Assembly: GCF_000472925.1 (NCBI RefSeq)
Contig: NZ_AXAS01000013.1
Coordinates: forward strand, 140,228 to 204,227
Reading direction: 5' to 3'
From: Bradyrhizobium sp. Ec3.3
GTDB taxonomy: Bacteria; Pseudomonadota; Alphaproteobacteria; Rhizobiales; Xanthobacteraceae
DNA: 64,000 nt
The notes beneath the pieces were generated by a model that did no database searches, was not told where the DNA came from, and saw only the letters and a program-made list of their open reading frames with translations. Every line of letters begins with the position of its first letter. Position 1 is the stretch's first letter. The position numbers and the translations under genes are program-made. Positions 53,668-63,124 of the stretch are shown in pieces.

Positions 53668-55320
53668 ATGGTGAAGGGCTCTGACCTGTTGGTCGCAGCA
53701 TTGGAACATGAGGGCGTCGACCGGATCTTCGGGGTGCCGGGCGAGGAAAATCTCGACGTCGTCGAGTCGCTCCGGAATTCGAGGATCCAGCTGATATTGA
53801 CCCGCCACGAGCAGGCGGCGGCGTTCATGGCGGCGACGCATGGCCGGCTCACCGGCCGGCCCGGCGTTTGTATCTCGACGCTCGGTCCGGGCGCGCTGAA
53901 CTTCTCGACCGGCGCGGCCTATGCCCATCTCGGCGCGATGCCGATGGTGTTGATCACCGGCCAGAAGGCGATCATGAGCAGCCGGCAGGCGCGCTTCCAG
54001 ATCGTCGATGTGATCGCGTCGATGAAGCCGCTGACCAAGCTGTCGCGCCAGATCGTCAGCGCGTCCAGCATCCCGACGCTGGTGCGCGATGCCTTCCGCG
54101 TCGCGATGGAGGAGCGGCCGGGCCCGGTCCTGCTCGAACTGCCCGAGGATATCGCTGGCGACGAGGTCGAGCCGGTGTCGATGGTGCCGATCCACCCGAT
54201 CGAAATTCCGGTGGCGCATCGCGCAGCCCTCGATCGTGCCGCCGAGATGATCCTGGCGGCGAAGAAGCCGCTGATCATGCTTGCTGCGGCCGCCAGCCGG
54301 CCACGTTCGACCTTCGGCATCGCCGGCTTCGTGCGGCGGACCGGGATTCCCTTCTTCACGACCCAGATGGGCAAGGGCACCGTGCCCGGCGGCACCAGCC
54401 TTTACATGGGCACGGCCGCGCTGTCCGAACGCGACTATGTGCATGAGGCTATCGACCAGGCCGATCTGATCATCGCCATCGGCCACGACACCGTGGAGAA
54501 GCCGCCCTTCATCATGGGCCCGAAGGGGCCGCAGGTGATCCATGTCAGCTATACGCCGGCGACAGTGGAGCAAGTCTATTTCCCGCATGCCGAGGTCGTC
54601 GGCGACGTCGGCCCGAGCCTCGAACTGCTGGCCGACCGGCTCGAAGGCCGGCTGCCGAACGCCAAGGCGCTGCTGCCGCTGCGCGAGGGCATCCTCGGCC
54701 GCATCGCCGATCGCGCCACGGAGAGCCGCTGGCCGGTGACGCCGCAGCGGCTGGTGCACGACATCCGTCAGGTCATTCCGGAGAACGGCATCGTCGCGCT
54801 CGACAACGGCATGTACAAGATCTGGTTCGCGCGCAACTACCGGACCTACGTCGCCAACACGCTGCTGCTCGACAATGCGCTCGCCACCATGGGCGCGGGC
54901 CTGCCGTCGGCGATGATGGCGGCGATGCTCTATCCGGACCGCCGCGTGATGGCGATCTGCGGCGACGGCGGCTTCATGATGAACAGCCAGGAGCTGGAGA
55001 CCGCGGTGCGGCTCAAGCTCAATCTGGTGGTGCTGATCCTCAATGACGGCGCCTATGGCATGATCCGCTGGAAGCAGGCGGTCGATAGTTTCCCGGATTT
55101 CGGACTCACCTTCGGCAATCCGGACTTCGTCCGTTATGCGGAGTCCTACGGCGCCAAGGGCTCGCGCGTCACCTCGGTGGACGCGCTGCTGCCGACGCTG
55201 GAAGCGGCCTTCAAGGGCGGCGGCGTCCACCTCGTCGATGTTGCCATCGACTATTCCGAAAACACGCGCGTGCTGGTCGAGGAGCTGCGCAACCGCAAGC
55301 TCGGCGTCGAGCCGTCCTGA
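53668..55320 (+). CDS. thiamine-diphosphate-dependent enzyme of the acetolactate synthase family
   Basis: The 550-residue product has the three-domain layout of the family: RIFGVPGEENLD and the catalytic glutamate in TRHEQAAAFMA (E48), STLGPGALNF, and the C-terminal cofactor motif GDGGFMMNSQELE ending in LND. It might be acetolactate synthase, but no regulatory-subunit (ilvN) gene is adjacent and an aldehyde dehydrogenase follows directly. In cyanobacteria, genes annotated as acetolactate synthase next to an aldehyde dehydrogenase encode 2-oxoglutarate decarboxylase. That reading is attractive here but unproven. The start follows AAGGAGAGG. Confidence 0.85.
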   Translation: MVKGSDLLVAALEHEGVDRIFGVPGEENLDVVESLRNSRIQLILTRHEQAAAFMAATHGRLTGRPGVCISTLGPGALNFSTGAAYAHLGAMPMVLITGQKAIMSSRQARFQIVDVIASMKPLTKLSRQIVSASSIPTLVRDAFRVAMEERPGPVLLELPEDIAGDEVEPVSMVPIHPIEIPVAHRAALDRAAEMILAAKKPLIMLAAAASRPRSTFGIAGFVRRTGIPFFTTQMGKGTVPGGTSLYMGTAALSERDYVHEAIDQADLIIAIGHDTVEKPPFIMGPKGPQVIHVSYTPATVEQVYFPHAEVVGDVGPSLELLADRLEGRLPNAKALLPLREGILGRIADRATESRWPVTPQRLVHDIRQVIPENGIVALDNGMYKIWFARNYRTYVANTLLLDNALATMGAGLPSAMMAAMLYPDRRVMAICGDGGFMMNSQELETAVRLKLNLVVLILNDGAYGMIRWKQAVDSFPDFGLTFGNPDFVRYAESYGAKGSRVTSVDALLPTLEAAFKGGGVHLVDVAIDYSENTRVLVEELRNRKLGVEPS

Positions 55321-55330
55321 CGAGAGAACG

Positions 55331-56716
55331 ATGCTACAGGTAGTGCAGGCGTTCGACCGGGCCCCGTTCGCCGAGGTCCCGGTCGACGATGTCGATGCAA
55401 TGGAAGCAAAGCTTGGGGCCGCGCTGCGTGTCCTCGGCGATCGTGACGGCTGGTTGGCGACGCATGCGCGCATCGCGGTGCTGCGGCGGGCTGCCGGTCT
55501 TCTGGACGGACGGCGGGACCATTTCGCGCGCCAGATCGCGCGCGAAGGCGGCAAGCCGCTCACGGATGCGATCATCGAGGTGACGCGCGCGATCGACGGC
55601 CTGCATTGCGCCGCCGACGAGCTCAGGACCTTTGCCGGCCGCGAAATTCCGATGGGGCTGACGGCGGCCTCCAGCCGGCGCTGGGCCTTCACGACGCGCG
55701 AGCCGATCGGCGTCGTGTTCGCGATCTCCGCGTTCAACCATCCGCTCAATTTGATCGTGCATCAGGTGGCGCCGGCGATCGCGGTCGGCTGTCCCGTCAT
55801 CGCCAAGCCCGCGAGCGCGACGCCGCTGAGCTGCCGTGATTTCGTCGCGCTACTGCATGAGGCCGGCCTGCCGGAAGCCTGGTGCCAGACCTTCATCCCG
55901 CGCAGCTCGGCGCTCGCCGAGCAGCTGGCTTGCGATCCCCGCATCAGCTTCCTGAGCTTCATCGGCTCGGCCAGTGTCGGCTGGCGGCTGCACAGCAAGC
56001 TCGCGCACGGCACCCGTTCGGCGCTCGAGCATGGCGGCGTCGCACCCGCGATCGTCGATCGCAGCGCCGATCTCGATCGTATCATCGAGCCCTTGGTCAA
56101 GGGCGGCTTCTACCATGCCGGCCAGGTCTGCGTGTCGACCCAGCGCATCTTCGTGCACGAAGCCATCTTCAACGCCTTTACCGAGCGCCTGGTCGCCCGC
56201 GTTGCAAAGCTCCGCACGGGCGATCCGACCCTGCTGGAGACCGAGGTCGGGCCGTTGATCAATCCCAAGGAGGTCGACCGCATTACCGACTGGATCGGTG
56301 AGGCGGTCGCGGCCGGCGCGCAGCGGGTGATCGGCGGCGAGCGTCTGTCGGCCACCACGATGCAGCCGACGGTTCTGCTCGAGCCTCCGGCCGACGCAAG
56401 GGTGTCGCGTGAGGAGGTGTTCGGTCCGGCGGTCTGCGTCTATCGTTATGCGCAGCTGGACCAGGCGATCGCGCAGGCGAATTCGCTGCGCGTGCCGTTC
56501 CAGGCTTGCGTATTCAGCGAGGACATCGACGTCGCGCTGCGCGCCAGCGAGCGGCTCGATGCGTCGGCGGTCATGATCAACGACCCCACGACGTTTCGGA
56601 CCGACTGGATGCCGTTCGCCGGACGGCGCGACGCCGGCTACGGCGTCGGCGGCATCCCGTACACCATGCGCGACATGACACAGGAAAAGATGGTGGTGCT
56701 GCATCGGCGGGCGTGA
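55331..56716 (+). CDS. NAD(P)-dependent aldehyde dehydrogenase
   Basis: The 461-residue enzyme has the aldehyde dehydrogenase hallmarks: the catalytic glutamate in ALEHGGVAP (E233), the catalytic cysteine in GQVCVSTQ (C267), FAISAFNHPLNLIVH in the cofactor site, and EEVFGPAVCVY near the end. It would oxidise an aldehyde to the acid; succinate semialdehyde is a candidate if the upstream gene is a 2-oxoglutarate decarboxylase. The start is 10 bp after the upstream stop. Substrate class cannot be fixed from sequence alone. Confidence 0.9.
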   Translation: MLQVVQAFDRAPFAEVPVDDVDAMEAKLGAALRVLGDRDGWLATHARIAVLRRAAGLLDGRRDHFARQIAREGGKPLTDAIIEVTRAIDGLHCAADELRTFAGREIPMGLTAASSRRWAFTTREPIGVVFAISAFNHPLNLIVHQVAPAIAVGCPVIAKPASATPLSCRDFVALLHEAGLPEAWCQTFIPRSSALAEQLACDPRISFLSFIGSASVGWRLHSKLAHGTRSALEHGGVAPAIVDRSADLDRIIEPLVKGGFYHAGQVCVSTQRIFVHEAIFNAFTERLVARVAKLRTGDPTLLETEVGPLINPKEVDRITDWIGEAVAAGAQRVIGGERLSATTMQPTVLLEPPADARVSREEVFGPAVCVYRYAQLDQAIAQANSLRVPFQACVFSEDIDVALRASERLDASAVMINDPTTFRTDWMPFAGRRDAGYGVGGIPYTMRDMTQEKMVVLHRRA

Positions 56717-56751
56717 GGCCGGGCACCATTGAGAAGAAGAGGAGAGGGAAC

Positions 56752-57945
56752 ATGATCGGAAAATTCACCTTTCAATCGCCGTCGAACATTCTGTTCGAGC
56801 CGGGCGCCTCGCGGAAGATCGACGAACTGGTGGCCAGCTACGCCGCCAAGCGCGTCATGCTGGTGACCGACAAGGGCGTTCGCGGCGCGGGCCTGACCCG
56901 GGGCGCCGAAGCTTCGCTGGCCGAAGCCGGGATCGAGGTCAGCGTCTTCGACGACGTCGTCGCCGACCCGCCCTCGCATGTCGTTGAAGCGGCGGTCGCG
57001 GCCTGTCAGACCAACAAGATCGAACTCGTGCTGTCGATCGGCGGCGGCAGCGCGCTCGATACGGCCAAGCTTGTCGCCTATCTTGCCAAGACGCCGGATC
57101 GTCTCGATGACATCTATGGCGTCGGCCTTGCCAAGGGAAAGCGCCTGCCGCTGCTCCTGGTGCCGACCACGGCCGGCACCGGCTCCGAGGTGACGCCGAT
57201 CGCCATCGTCACCACGCCGACCACCGAGAAGAAGGGCGTGGTCTCGCCGGTGCTGATTCCGGACTGGGCGATCCTCGATCCCGAATTGACGCTGGGCCTT
57301 CCGGCTGCCGTGACTGCTGCGACCGGCATCGACGCCATGGTGCATGCGATCGAGGCCTATACCAGCAAGGTCAAGAAGAACCCGATGTCCGACCAGCTCG
57401 CGCGCCAGGCGCTGGCGCTGTTGTCGGCGAATGTCCGGCGCGTCTGCGAGAATGGCAAAGACCTCGAGGCCCGCTCGGAGATGCTGCTGGGCTCGATGCT
57501 CGCTGGCATGGCCTTTGCCAATGCGCCGGTTGCGGCCGTCCACGCGCTCGCCTATCCGATCGGCGCGATCTTCCATGTGCCGCATGGCTTGTCGAATGCG
57601 CTCGTGCTGCGGCATGTGCTTGAGTTCAACCTGGCAGCGGCCGAGCCGCTCTATGCGGAGCTGGCCGAGATCGTGAGGCCGGGCCTGCGCGGCAGCCAGG
57701 CGGAGAAGGCGCAGGCCTTCATCGACGAGATGACCTCGATCGGTCGCGACTGCCGGGTGCCGGCGTCACTCGCCGACGTCGGGATTGGCCGCGACGATCT
57801 GAAGAAGCTCGCCGAGGATGCGATGAAGCAGACGCGCCTCCTGGTCAACAATCCCAGGGAGCTGACGCTGGACGATGCCTATGCGATCTACAGCGCCGCC
57901 TACGGCGACGGCAGCAACCGCTCCGTGCAGGCGTCCCATGGCTGA
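56752..57945 (+). CDS. iron-containing alcohol dehydrogenase
   Basis: The 397-residue product is a group III alcohol dehydrogenase: SIGGGSALDTAKL (cofactor), PTTAGTGSEVTP, metal ligands in MVHAIEAYTS and AVHALAYPIGAIFHVPHG. Members reduce aldehydes or oxidise alcohols, including 4-hydroxybutyrate dehydrogenase, lactaldehyde reductase and butanol dehydrogenase. The start follows GGAGAGGG. It overlaps phaE by eight bases, which ties it to the polyester genes and suggests it makes a hydroxyacid precursor. Confidence 0.9.
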   Translation: MIGKFTFQSPSNILFEPGASRKIDELVASYAAKRVMLVTDKGVRGAGLTRGAEASLAEAGIEVSVFDDVVADPPSHVVEAAVAACQTNKIELVLSIGGGSALDTAKLVAYLAKTPDRLDDIYGVGLAKGKRLPLLLVPTTAGTGSEVTPIAIVTTPTTEKKGVVSPVLIPDWAILDPELTLGLPAAVTAATGIDAMVHAIEAYTSKVKKNPMSDQLARQALALLSANVRRVCENGKDLEARSEMLLGSMLAGMAFANAPVAAVHALAYPIGAIFHVPHGLSNALVLRHVLEFNLAAAEPLYAELAEIVRPGLRGSQAEKAQAFIDEMTSIGRDCRVPASLADVGIGRDDLKKLAEDAMKQTRLLVNNPRELTLDDAYAIYSAAYGDGSNRSVQASHG

Positions 57946-58600
57946 GGAGAGCCAGGCCAATCCGTTTGGGCCGATCGTCGCGCAATGGATGGAGTCCTGG
58001 CGCGCGATGGCCGGCGCCACCGCCGGGATCGGCGAGACCTGGTCGAACTCGATGCTGCCCTTCATCGTGAAGCGCGCCGCCGAGAGCGGCTTCGGCATGA
58101 CTGCCGGCAATGACCTGGCTGAGGCCATCGAGCGGATGGCCAAAGGGCCGCGACTTGCCGACGTGCTGGATTTCGACCGCAAGCTCGCGCATCTGACGGC
58201 GGCCTGGAGCGACCTGCAAGGCAAGCTCGCGGCCTATCAGGTGGTGGCCGCAAAACCGTGGATGCGCGCGGCCCAGCAGTTCAGCGCAAGGCAACCGGAT
58301 GGAAAGGCCAAGGACGCCGGCTGGCGCGAGCATCTCGGGGCCTGGAACGAGCTTGCCAATGAGGAACTGATCGCCAACCAGCGCACCGAGGAGTTTCTGG
58401 TCGCACAAAAGCAGCTGCTGCAGGCGGCGACCGAATACCGAGCGCGGCAATCCGAGATCGCCGACACTATCGCTGCCGTCCTGGGCATCCCGACCCAGCG
58501 CGACTTCGACGAGGTGACGCGCCAGCTCACCGAGCTCAGGCGTGAGGTGCGGGCGCTGGAGCGGCGCTTAGGTGAAGCGGGATCGCGGGGAGACGCATGA
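57938..58600 (+). CDS. phaE: class III poly(hydroxyalkanoate) synthase subunit PhaE
   Basis: PhaE is the non-catalytic partner of class III PHA synthase. The 220-residue product begins with a PFGPIVAQWMESWRAMAGAT segment, is helical, and ends with the typical VLGIPTQRDFDEVTRQLTEL stretch and a coiled-coil tail. The gene overlaps the alcohol dehydrogenase stop and ends in an ATGA overlap with phaC. It is shorter than many PhaE proteins (often 300 or more residues). The ATG at 57938 is chosen; an upstream extension is a shadow. Confidence 0.85.
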   Translation: MAEESQANPFGPIVAQWMESWRAMAGATAGIGETWSNSMLPFIVKRAAESGFGMTAGNDLAEAIERMAKGPRLADVLDFDRKLAHLTAAWSDLQGKLAAYQVVAAKPWMRAAQQFSARQPDGKAKDAGWREHLGAWNELANEELIANQRTEEFLVAQKQLLQAATEYRARQSEIADTIAAVLGIPTQRDFDEVTRQLTELRREVRALERRLGEAGSRGDA

Positions 58601-59688
58601 GCAGCGACCAGCCGAACGGGACCGGCCCGTTCGCCGAAATGACCGACAAGATGCTCAAGGCCGGTAAGCTCTTGTCGACCATCAGGGACGACGACGTCGA
58701 TGTCGGCGCGACGCCGAAGACGCTCATCATGCGCCGCGACAAGGTCGAGCTGTTTCGCTACGCGCCCATCACCGAGCAGAAGGTCAGGACACCGGTGCTG
58801 CTGGCCTATGGCCTGATCGGCCGCTACACCATGGCGGACCTGCAGGAGGACCGCTCGCTGGTGCGCAGCTTGCTGGCGCAGGGGCTGGATCTCTGGCTGG
58901 TCGATTGGGGCCAGCCCAACCGTACCGAGCGCTGGCTGACGATTGACGATTACGTCGACGACTACATCCACGCTGCGGTGGAGCGGGTTTGCCGCGAGAC
59001 CGGCCATGACCGCATCACGCTGCTCGGCATCTGCGAAGGCGGCGTGTTCACGACCTGCTATACCGCGCTGCATCCGGACAAGGTCAAGGGCCTGGTGCTG
59101 ACGATCACGCCGATCGATTTCCACGCCGACCGCGACGATCCAGACACCCATCACGGCTTCCTCAACCTCTGGACCCGCAGTCTCGAAAGATCGGACATCG
59201 ACAAGCTCGTCGATACCTATGGCGGACTGCCCGGCGAGTTCATGAGCTCGGTGTTCTCCCTGATGACGCCGATGCGCTCGCTGACCAAGTACAATGTCGA
59301 CCTGATCGACGTCGTCGACGACGAAGCCAAGCTGATGAACTTCTTGCGGATGGAGAAATGGCTTGCCGACCGGCCCGCCCATCCGGGCGAGGCCGCCAAG
59401 CAGTGGCTAAAGGACCTCTATCAGGACAACAAGCTGGTGAAGGGCGAGTTCGTCCTGTCGGGACGGCGCGTCGATCTTTCGAAGCTCACCGCGCCGGTGC
59501 TCAACGTGTTCGCGCTGAACGACCACATCATCCCGCCCACCTGTTCGCGCGCGCTCGGTGAGCATGTCGGCACGAAGGATTATTCGGAGATCGAGCTGCC
59601 CGGCGGCCATGTCGGCCTGTTCGTGTCGAGCAAGTCGCAGGGATCACTGAGCAAGGGCATTTCGGAGTGGCTGGCGGCGAGGGACTAG
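58597..59688 (+). CDS. phaC: class III poly(hydroxyalkanoate) synthase catalytic subunit PhaC
   Basis: PhaC joins hydroxyacyl-CoA units into polyester. The 363-residue length is that of class III enzymes (class I is near 600). The lipase-like box has cysteine in place of serine, GICEGG (C146), and the aspartate and histidine of the triad are in FALNDHIIPP and GGHVGLF. YVDDYIHAAVERVCRETG is also typical. The start overlaps phaE, so the two subunits are made together. Class III synthases mostly use short-chain monomers. Confidence 0.95.
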   Translation: MSSDQPNGTGPFAEMTDKMLKAGKLLSTIRDDDVDVGATPKTLIMRRDKVELFRYAPITEQKVRTPVLLAYGLIGRYTMADLQEDRSLVRSLLAQGLDLWLVDWGQPNRTERWLTIDDYVDDYIHAAVERVCRETGHDRITLLGICEGGVFTTCYTALHPDKVKGLVLTITPIDFHADRDDPDTHHGFLNLWTRSLERSDIDKLVDTYGGLPGEFMSSVFSLMTPMRSLTKYNVDLIDVVDDEAKLMNFLRMEKWLADRPAHPGEAAKQWLKDLYQDNKLVKGEFVLSGRRVDLSKLTAPVLNVFALNDHIIPPTCSRALGEHVGTKDYSEIELPGGHVGLFVSSKSQGSLSKGISEWLAARD

Positions 59689-59692
59689 TGCG

Positions 59693-61648
59693 ATGACCAA
59701 GGACAAGATCGTCTCTGCCGACGAGGCAGTCGCCATCATCCGCGATCGCGATACGGTCTGCACATCCGGCTTCGTCGGCATTGGGACGCCAGACGAGCTC
59801 TTGATCGCGCTGGAGAAGCGCTTTCGCGAGACCCGCCATCCGTCGGACCTGACGCTGATGTTTGCGGCCGCGCCCGGTGATGCTGCCGACCGCGGCCTCA
59901 ATCGTCTTGCTCATGACGGTCTTCTCAAGCGCGTGGTCGGCGGCCATTGGGCGCTGGTGCCGAAGCTCGGCGAGCTCGCGCTGGCCAACCGGATCGAGGC
60001 CTACAATCTGCCGCTCGGCTGCATCTCCCATCTCTATCGCAACATCGCCGCGCGCGGTCCCGGCGTGATCTCCAAGGTCGGCCTGAGAACCTTCGTCGAT
60101 CCGCGGCTGCAAGGCGGCAAGCTCAACGAGAACACCACCGAGGATCTCGTCGAGCTGATGCGTATCAATGACGAGGAGTGGCTGCGCTACAAATCCTTTC
60201 CGATCAACGTGGCGCTGTTGCGCGGCACCACGGCCGATCCGGCCGGGAATATCACCATGGAGCGCGAGGCGCTGACGCTGGACAACCTCGCGATGGCGAT
60301 GGCCGCGAAGAATTCGCGCGGCTTCGTCATCGTGCAGGTCGAACGCATCGCGGCGAGCAACTCGCTCAACCCGCGCGAGGTGCAGATTCCCGGCATCCTG
60401 GTCGACTGCGTCGTCGTCGCCGACCCGACCAATCACGTCCAGACCTACGGCGCGACCTACAGCCACGCCTTCTCCGGCCGGCAGCGGGTGCCGATGGACC
60501 GCGTCAAGCCGCTCGAGCTCGACGAGCGCAAGATCATCGCCCGGCGCTGCGCCTTCGAGCTGCCACCCGGCGGCGTGGTCAATCTCGGTATCGGTATGCC
60601 CGAGGGCGTCGCCGCCGTTGCTGCCGAAGAGCACATGCTGAAATTCCTGACGCTGACCGCCGAGCCCGGCATCATCGGCGGCATGCCGCAGGGAGGGCTC
60701 AATTTCGGCACCGCGCTCAATCCGGACGCGGTGATCCACCAGAACCAGCAGTTCGACTTCTATGACGGCGGCGGGCTGGATCTGGCCTGTCTCGGCATGG
60801 CGCAGGTGGATGGTGCCGGCAACGTCAATGTCAGCCGCTTCGGCAAGCGCCTCGCCGGCGCCGGCGGCTTCATCAATATCTCGCAGAGCTCGAAGAAGCT
60901 GGTATTCGCTGGCACCTTCACCAGCGGTGGCCTGAAGGTCGCGGTCGAGGACGGCGCGCTGCACATCCTGCGCGAAGGCTCCGCGAAGAAGTTCATTGCC
61001 GCGGTCGAGCAGATCACCTTCAGCGGCGATCATGCTGCCGAGACCGGCCAGCCGGTGTTCTACGTCACCGAGCGCTGTGTGTTGCAGCGGACGCCGGTCG
61101 GTGTCGAACTGATCGAGGTGGCGCCCGGCATCGACATCGACCGCGATATTCTCGGCCAGATGGATTTCAAGCCGTTGGTCCGCAACGTGCGCCCGATGGA
61201 CCCGAGGATCTTCCGTGAGGGGCCGATGGGGCTCGTCCACATGTTGCTCGGCCGGGGTCTCGCCGACCGCATCAGCTACGATTCCGAGCGCAACACGCTG
61301 TTCGTCAATTTCGAGGGGTTTGACGTCCGCACCGTCGAGGATGTCGATCTGGTCCGCCGCGAGGTCGAGCACGCCTGCCGCGCCGTCGGCAAGCCGGTGG
61401 CGCTGGTCGCAAACTACGACGGCTTCCATCTGGAGCCCACCGTCAGCGACACCTATTTCTCCATGATCGCCTATCTCGAGCAGCGCTATTACAGCTCGGC
61501 CTCGCGCTACACCACGAGCGCCTTCATGCGCCTGAAATTGGGCGAAGGGCTCGCTGAGCGTCACGTCGCCCCGCATATCTTCGAGACGCAGGCCGAGGCA
61601 CAGCGCTTTGCACGTTCTCAAGCATCGATCGATCCATCGAACAGGTAG
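59693..61648 (+). CDS. acyl-CoA:acetate/3-ketoacid-type CoA-transferase with C-terminal extension
   Basis: The 651-residue product is a fused alpha-beta family I CoA-transferase: FVGIGTPDELLIALE at the start, VNLGIGMPEGVAAVAAEE, and the catalytic glutamate in TAEPGIIGG (E324). Single-chain members are usually about 520-530 residues; here about 120 more follow, starting near DILGQMDFKP and containing NFEGFDVRTVEDVD. It could load CoA onto a hydroxyacid from acetyl-CoA, giving a monomer for PhaC. It lies four bases after phaC. Confidence 0.88.
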   Translation: MTKDKIVSADEAVAIIRDRDTVCTSGFVGIGTPDELLIALEKRFRETRHPSDLTLMFAAAPGDAADRGLNRLAHDGLLKRVVGGHWALVPKLGELALANRIEAYNLPLGCISHLYRNIAARGPGVISKVGLRTFVDPRLQGGKLNENTTEDLVELMRINDEEWLRYKSFPINVALLRGTTADPAGNITMEREALTLDNLAMAMAAKNSRGFVIVQVERIAASNSLNPREVQIPGILVDCVVVADPTNHVQTYGATYSHAFSGRQRVPMDRVKPLELDERKIIARRCAFELPPGGVVNLGIGMPEGVAAVAAEEHMLKFLTLTAEPGIIGGMPQGGLNFGTALNPDAVIHQNQQFDFYDGGGLDLACLGMAQVDGAGNVNVSRFGKRLAGAGGFINISQSSKKLVFAGTFTSGGLKVAVEDGALHILREGSAKKFIAAVEQITFSGDHAAETGQPVFYVTERCVLQRTPVGVELIEVAPGIDIDRDILGQMDFKPLVRNVRPMDPRIFREGPMGLVHMLLGRGLADRISYDSERNTLFVNFEGFDVRTVEDVDLVRREVEHACRAVGKPVALVANYDGFHLEPTVSDTYFSMIAYLEQRYYSSASRYTTSAFMRLKLGEGLAERHVAPHIFETQAEAQRFARSQASIDPSNR

Positions 61649-61667
61649 AATCTTCAAGGAGGGATGT

Positions 61668-62081
61668 ATGACGACAGACGCCGACAAGATCGCCCAGGCC
61701 GTGAAAGAGCAGATGGAGAAACTCTCACAGACGTTCAAACTGCCCGATGTCGATGTTACGGCCTTGATTGAAAAGCAGCGAAACACGATCGATGCCCTTT
61801 CCAAGGCTGCCCAGCTATCGAACGAAACAGCGGCCGAGGTGTCGCGCCATCAGCTGGAGATTCTTCGGTCGGCATCGGAACACGTGACCTCGATGATGCG
61901 TGACATGAAGCTTTCCGGCGAGCAGGGGCGCGAGTTGGCGGCCAAGTCGTTCGAGGCGGCTCTAACCAGCGCTCGTGAGTTCGCCGAGATGACGGCGAAG
62001 TCCAACGCCGAAGTGTTCAACTTGATCAAACAGCGCATGACGGACAATTTCGAAGAGATGCGCAAGAATTGGAAATCGTAA
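61668..62081 (+). CDS. phasin family protein
   Basis: Phasins coat polyester granules. The 137-residue product is all-helical and low in Cys and Trp, with a TFKLPDVDVTALIEKQRNTI start followed by SKAAQLSNETAAEVSRHQLE and a long amphipathic region ending in NFEEMRKNWKS. This is the phasin_2 type. The ATG at 61668 has a very strong AAGGAGGG ribosome-binding site, consistent with an abundant granule protein. It follows the CoA-transferase by 19 bp. Confidence 0.88.
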   Translation: MTTDADKIAQAVKEQMEKLSQTFKLPDVDVTALIEKQRNTIDALSKAAQLSNETAAEVSRHQLEILRSASEHVTSMMRDMKLSGEQGRELAAKSFEAALTSAREFAEMTAKSNAEVFNLIKQRMTDNFEEMRKNWKS

Positions 62082-62173
62082 AGGGAGGTCCTGACGAAGC
62101 GCAGATGTTGCTTACAGGTTGGCGGGGCAGTGCACGGCACGCGTTCGTGTCGTGGCTTGCCAGGAGAGGCAGG

Positions 62174-63124
62174 ATGTTTGACGGATCGGAGGAGATGGCG
62201 TTGAGGGTTCGAGGGGACAGGCTGAAGCACCTTCAGCCTGATCGCGAGGACGTCGTGCAAGGCCTCTCGCCATCCGGCTTCCACCAGCTCGCCTACACCG
62301 ATTGGGGCCCGCTCGACGACAAGCGGCCGATCATTTGCGTCCACGGGCTGACGCGGCAGGGGCGGGACTTCGACCATCTTGCGGAGCGGCTGGTCGCAGC
62401 CGGTCGGCGCGTGATCTGTCCGGACCTGCCGGGCCGCGGACGCAGCGGTTGGATCGGCAATCCCGACCACTATACGCTGCCGCAATACTGTGCCGATATG
62501 AACGCGTTGATCGCGCGTCTCGGTGTGTCCGAGGTGGATTGGGTCGGCACGTCGCTTGGCGGCTTGATCGGCATGATCATGGCCGGCTTCTCCGGCAGCA
62601 TGGTACGCCGGCTCGTGATCAACGACATCGGCCCCTTCGTGTCTTCGACCGGGTTGCAACGGATCGGCCAGTACATCGGCAACATGCCGGCTCTGTTCAA
62701 GACGATCGAGGAGGCCGAGACGTATTTCCGAACGGTGCTGGCGCCTTACGGCAAGCTCGCGGATGAGCATTGGCGTCACCTGACCGAACATAGCGTTCGC
62801 TGGGATGACGGCCGGCAGCGCTATGCGCTGCTCTGCGATCCCGCTATCGCGAAGGGCTTCCGATTGCCATGGTTCGCGGCGTTGAACCTCTGGGACTATT
62901 GGGAGGCCATCAAGGTGCCCGTGCTGGTGCTACGCGGCAAACATTCGGACCTGCCGTCGTTCGATCTCGCGGCCGAGATGCGCAAGCGCAACCGGATGGC
63001 CAACGTCTTTCATTTTGACGATTGTGGACACGTCCCGCCATTGATGGCGTTCGAGCAGATCGACGTGGTGACGAAGTTTCTGCTCAGCAACACGATTTCC
63101 GGTTGGGGAGAGCGAAATGGATAG
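62174..63124 (+). CDS. alpha/beta hydrolase
   Basis: The ATG at 62174 gives 316 residues after GGAGAGGCAGG; starts at 62105 and 62069 are also open. The fold is clear: [14 protein letters not shown] (oxyanion loop), the nucleophile serine in [11 protein letters not shown] (about S127), an Asp in LRGKHSD and the histidine in [10 protein letters not shown]. It could be a polyester or thioester hydrolase acting on PHA oligomers, because of its place among phasin and synthase genes, but the sequence does not prove that. Its stop overlaps the acs start. Confidence 0.8.
   Translation: MFDGSEEMALRVRGDRLKHLQPDREDVVQGLSPSGFHQLAYTDWGPLDDKRPIICVHGLTRQGRDFDHLAERLVAAGRRVICPDLPGRGRSGWIGNPDHYTLPQYCADMNALIARLGVSEVDWVGTSLGGLIGMIMAGFSGSMVRRLVINDIGPFVSSTGLQRIGQYIGNMPALFKTIEEAETYFRTVLAPYGKLADEHWRHLTEHSVRWDDGRQRYALLCDPAIAKGFRLPWFAALNLWDYWEAIKVPVLVLRGKHSDLPSFDLAAEMRKRNRMANVFHFDDCGHVPPLMAFEQIDVVTKFLLSNTISGWGERNG

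Noticed and set aside
53476..55749. 757-codon open frame on the minus strand
   Set aside because: It is fully antisense to the thiamine enzyme and aldehyde dehydrogenase genes, which have intact motifs. High GC with biased third positions creates such long shadows.
59528..61804. 758-codon minus-strand frame
   Set aside because: Antisense to phaC, the CoA-transferase and the phasin; its composition is repetitive and it has no recognisable domain.
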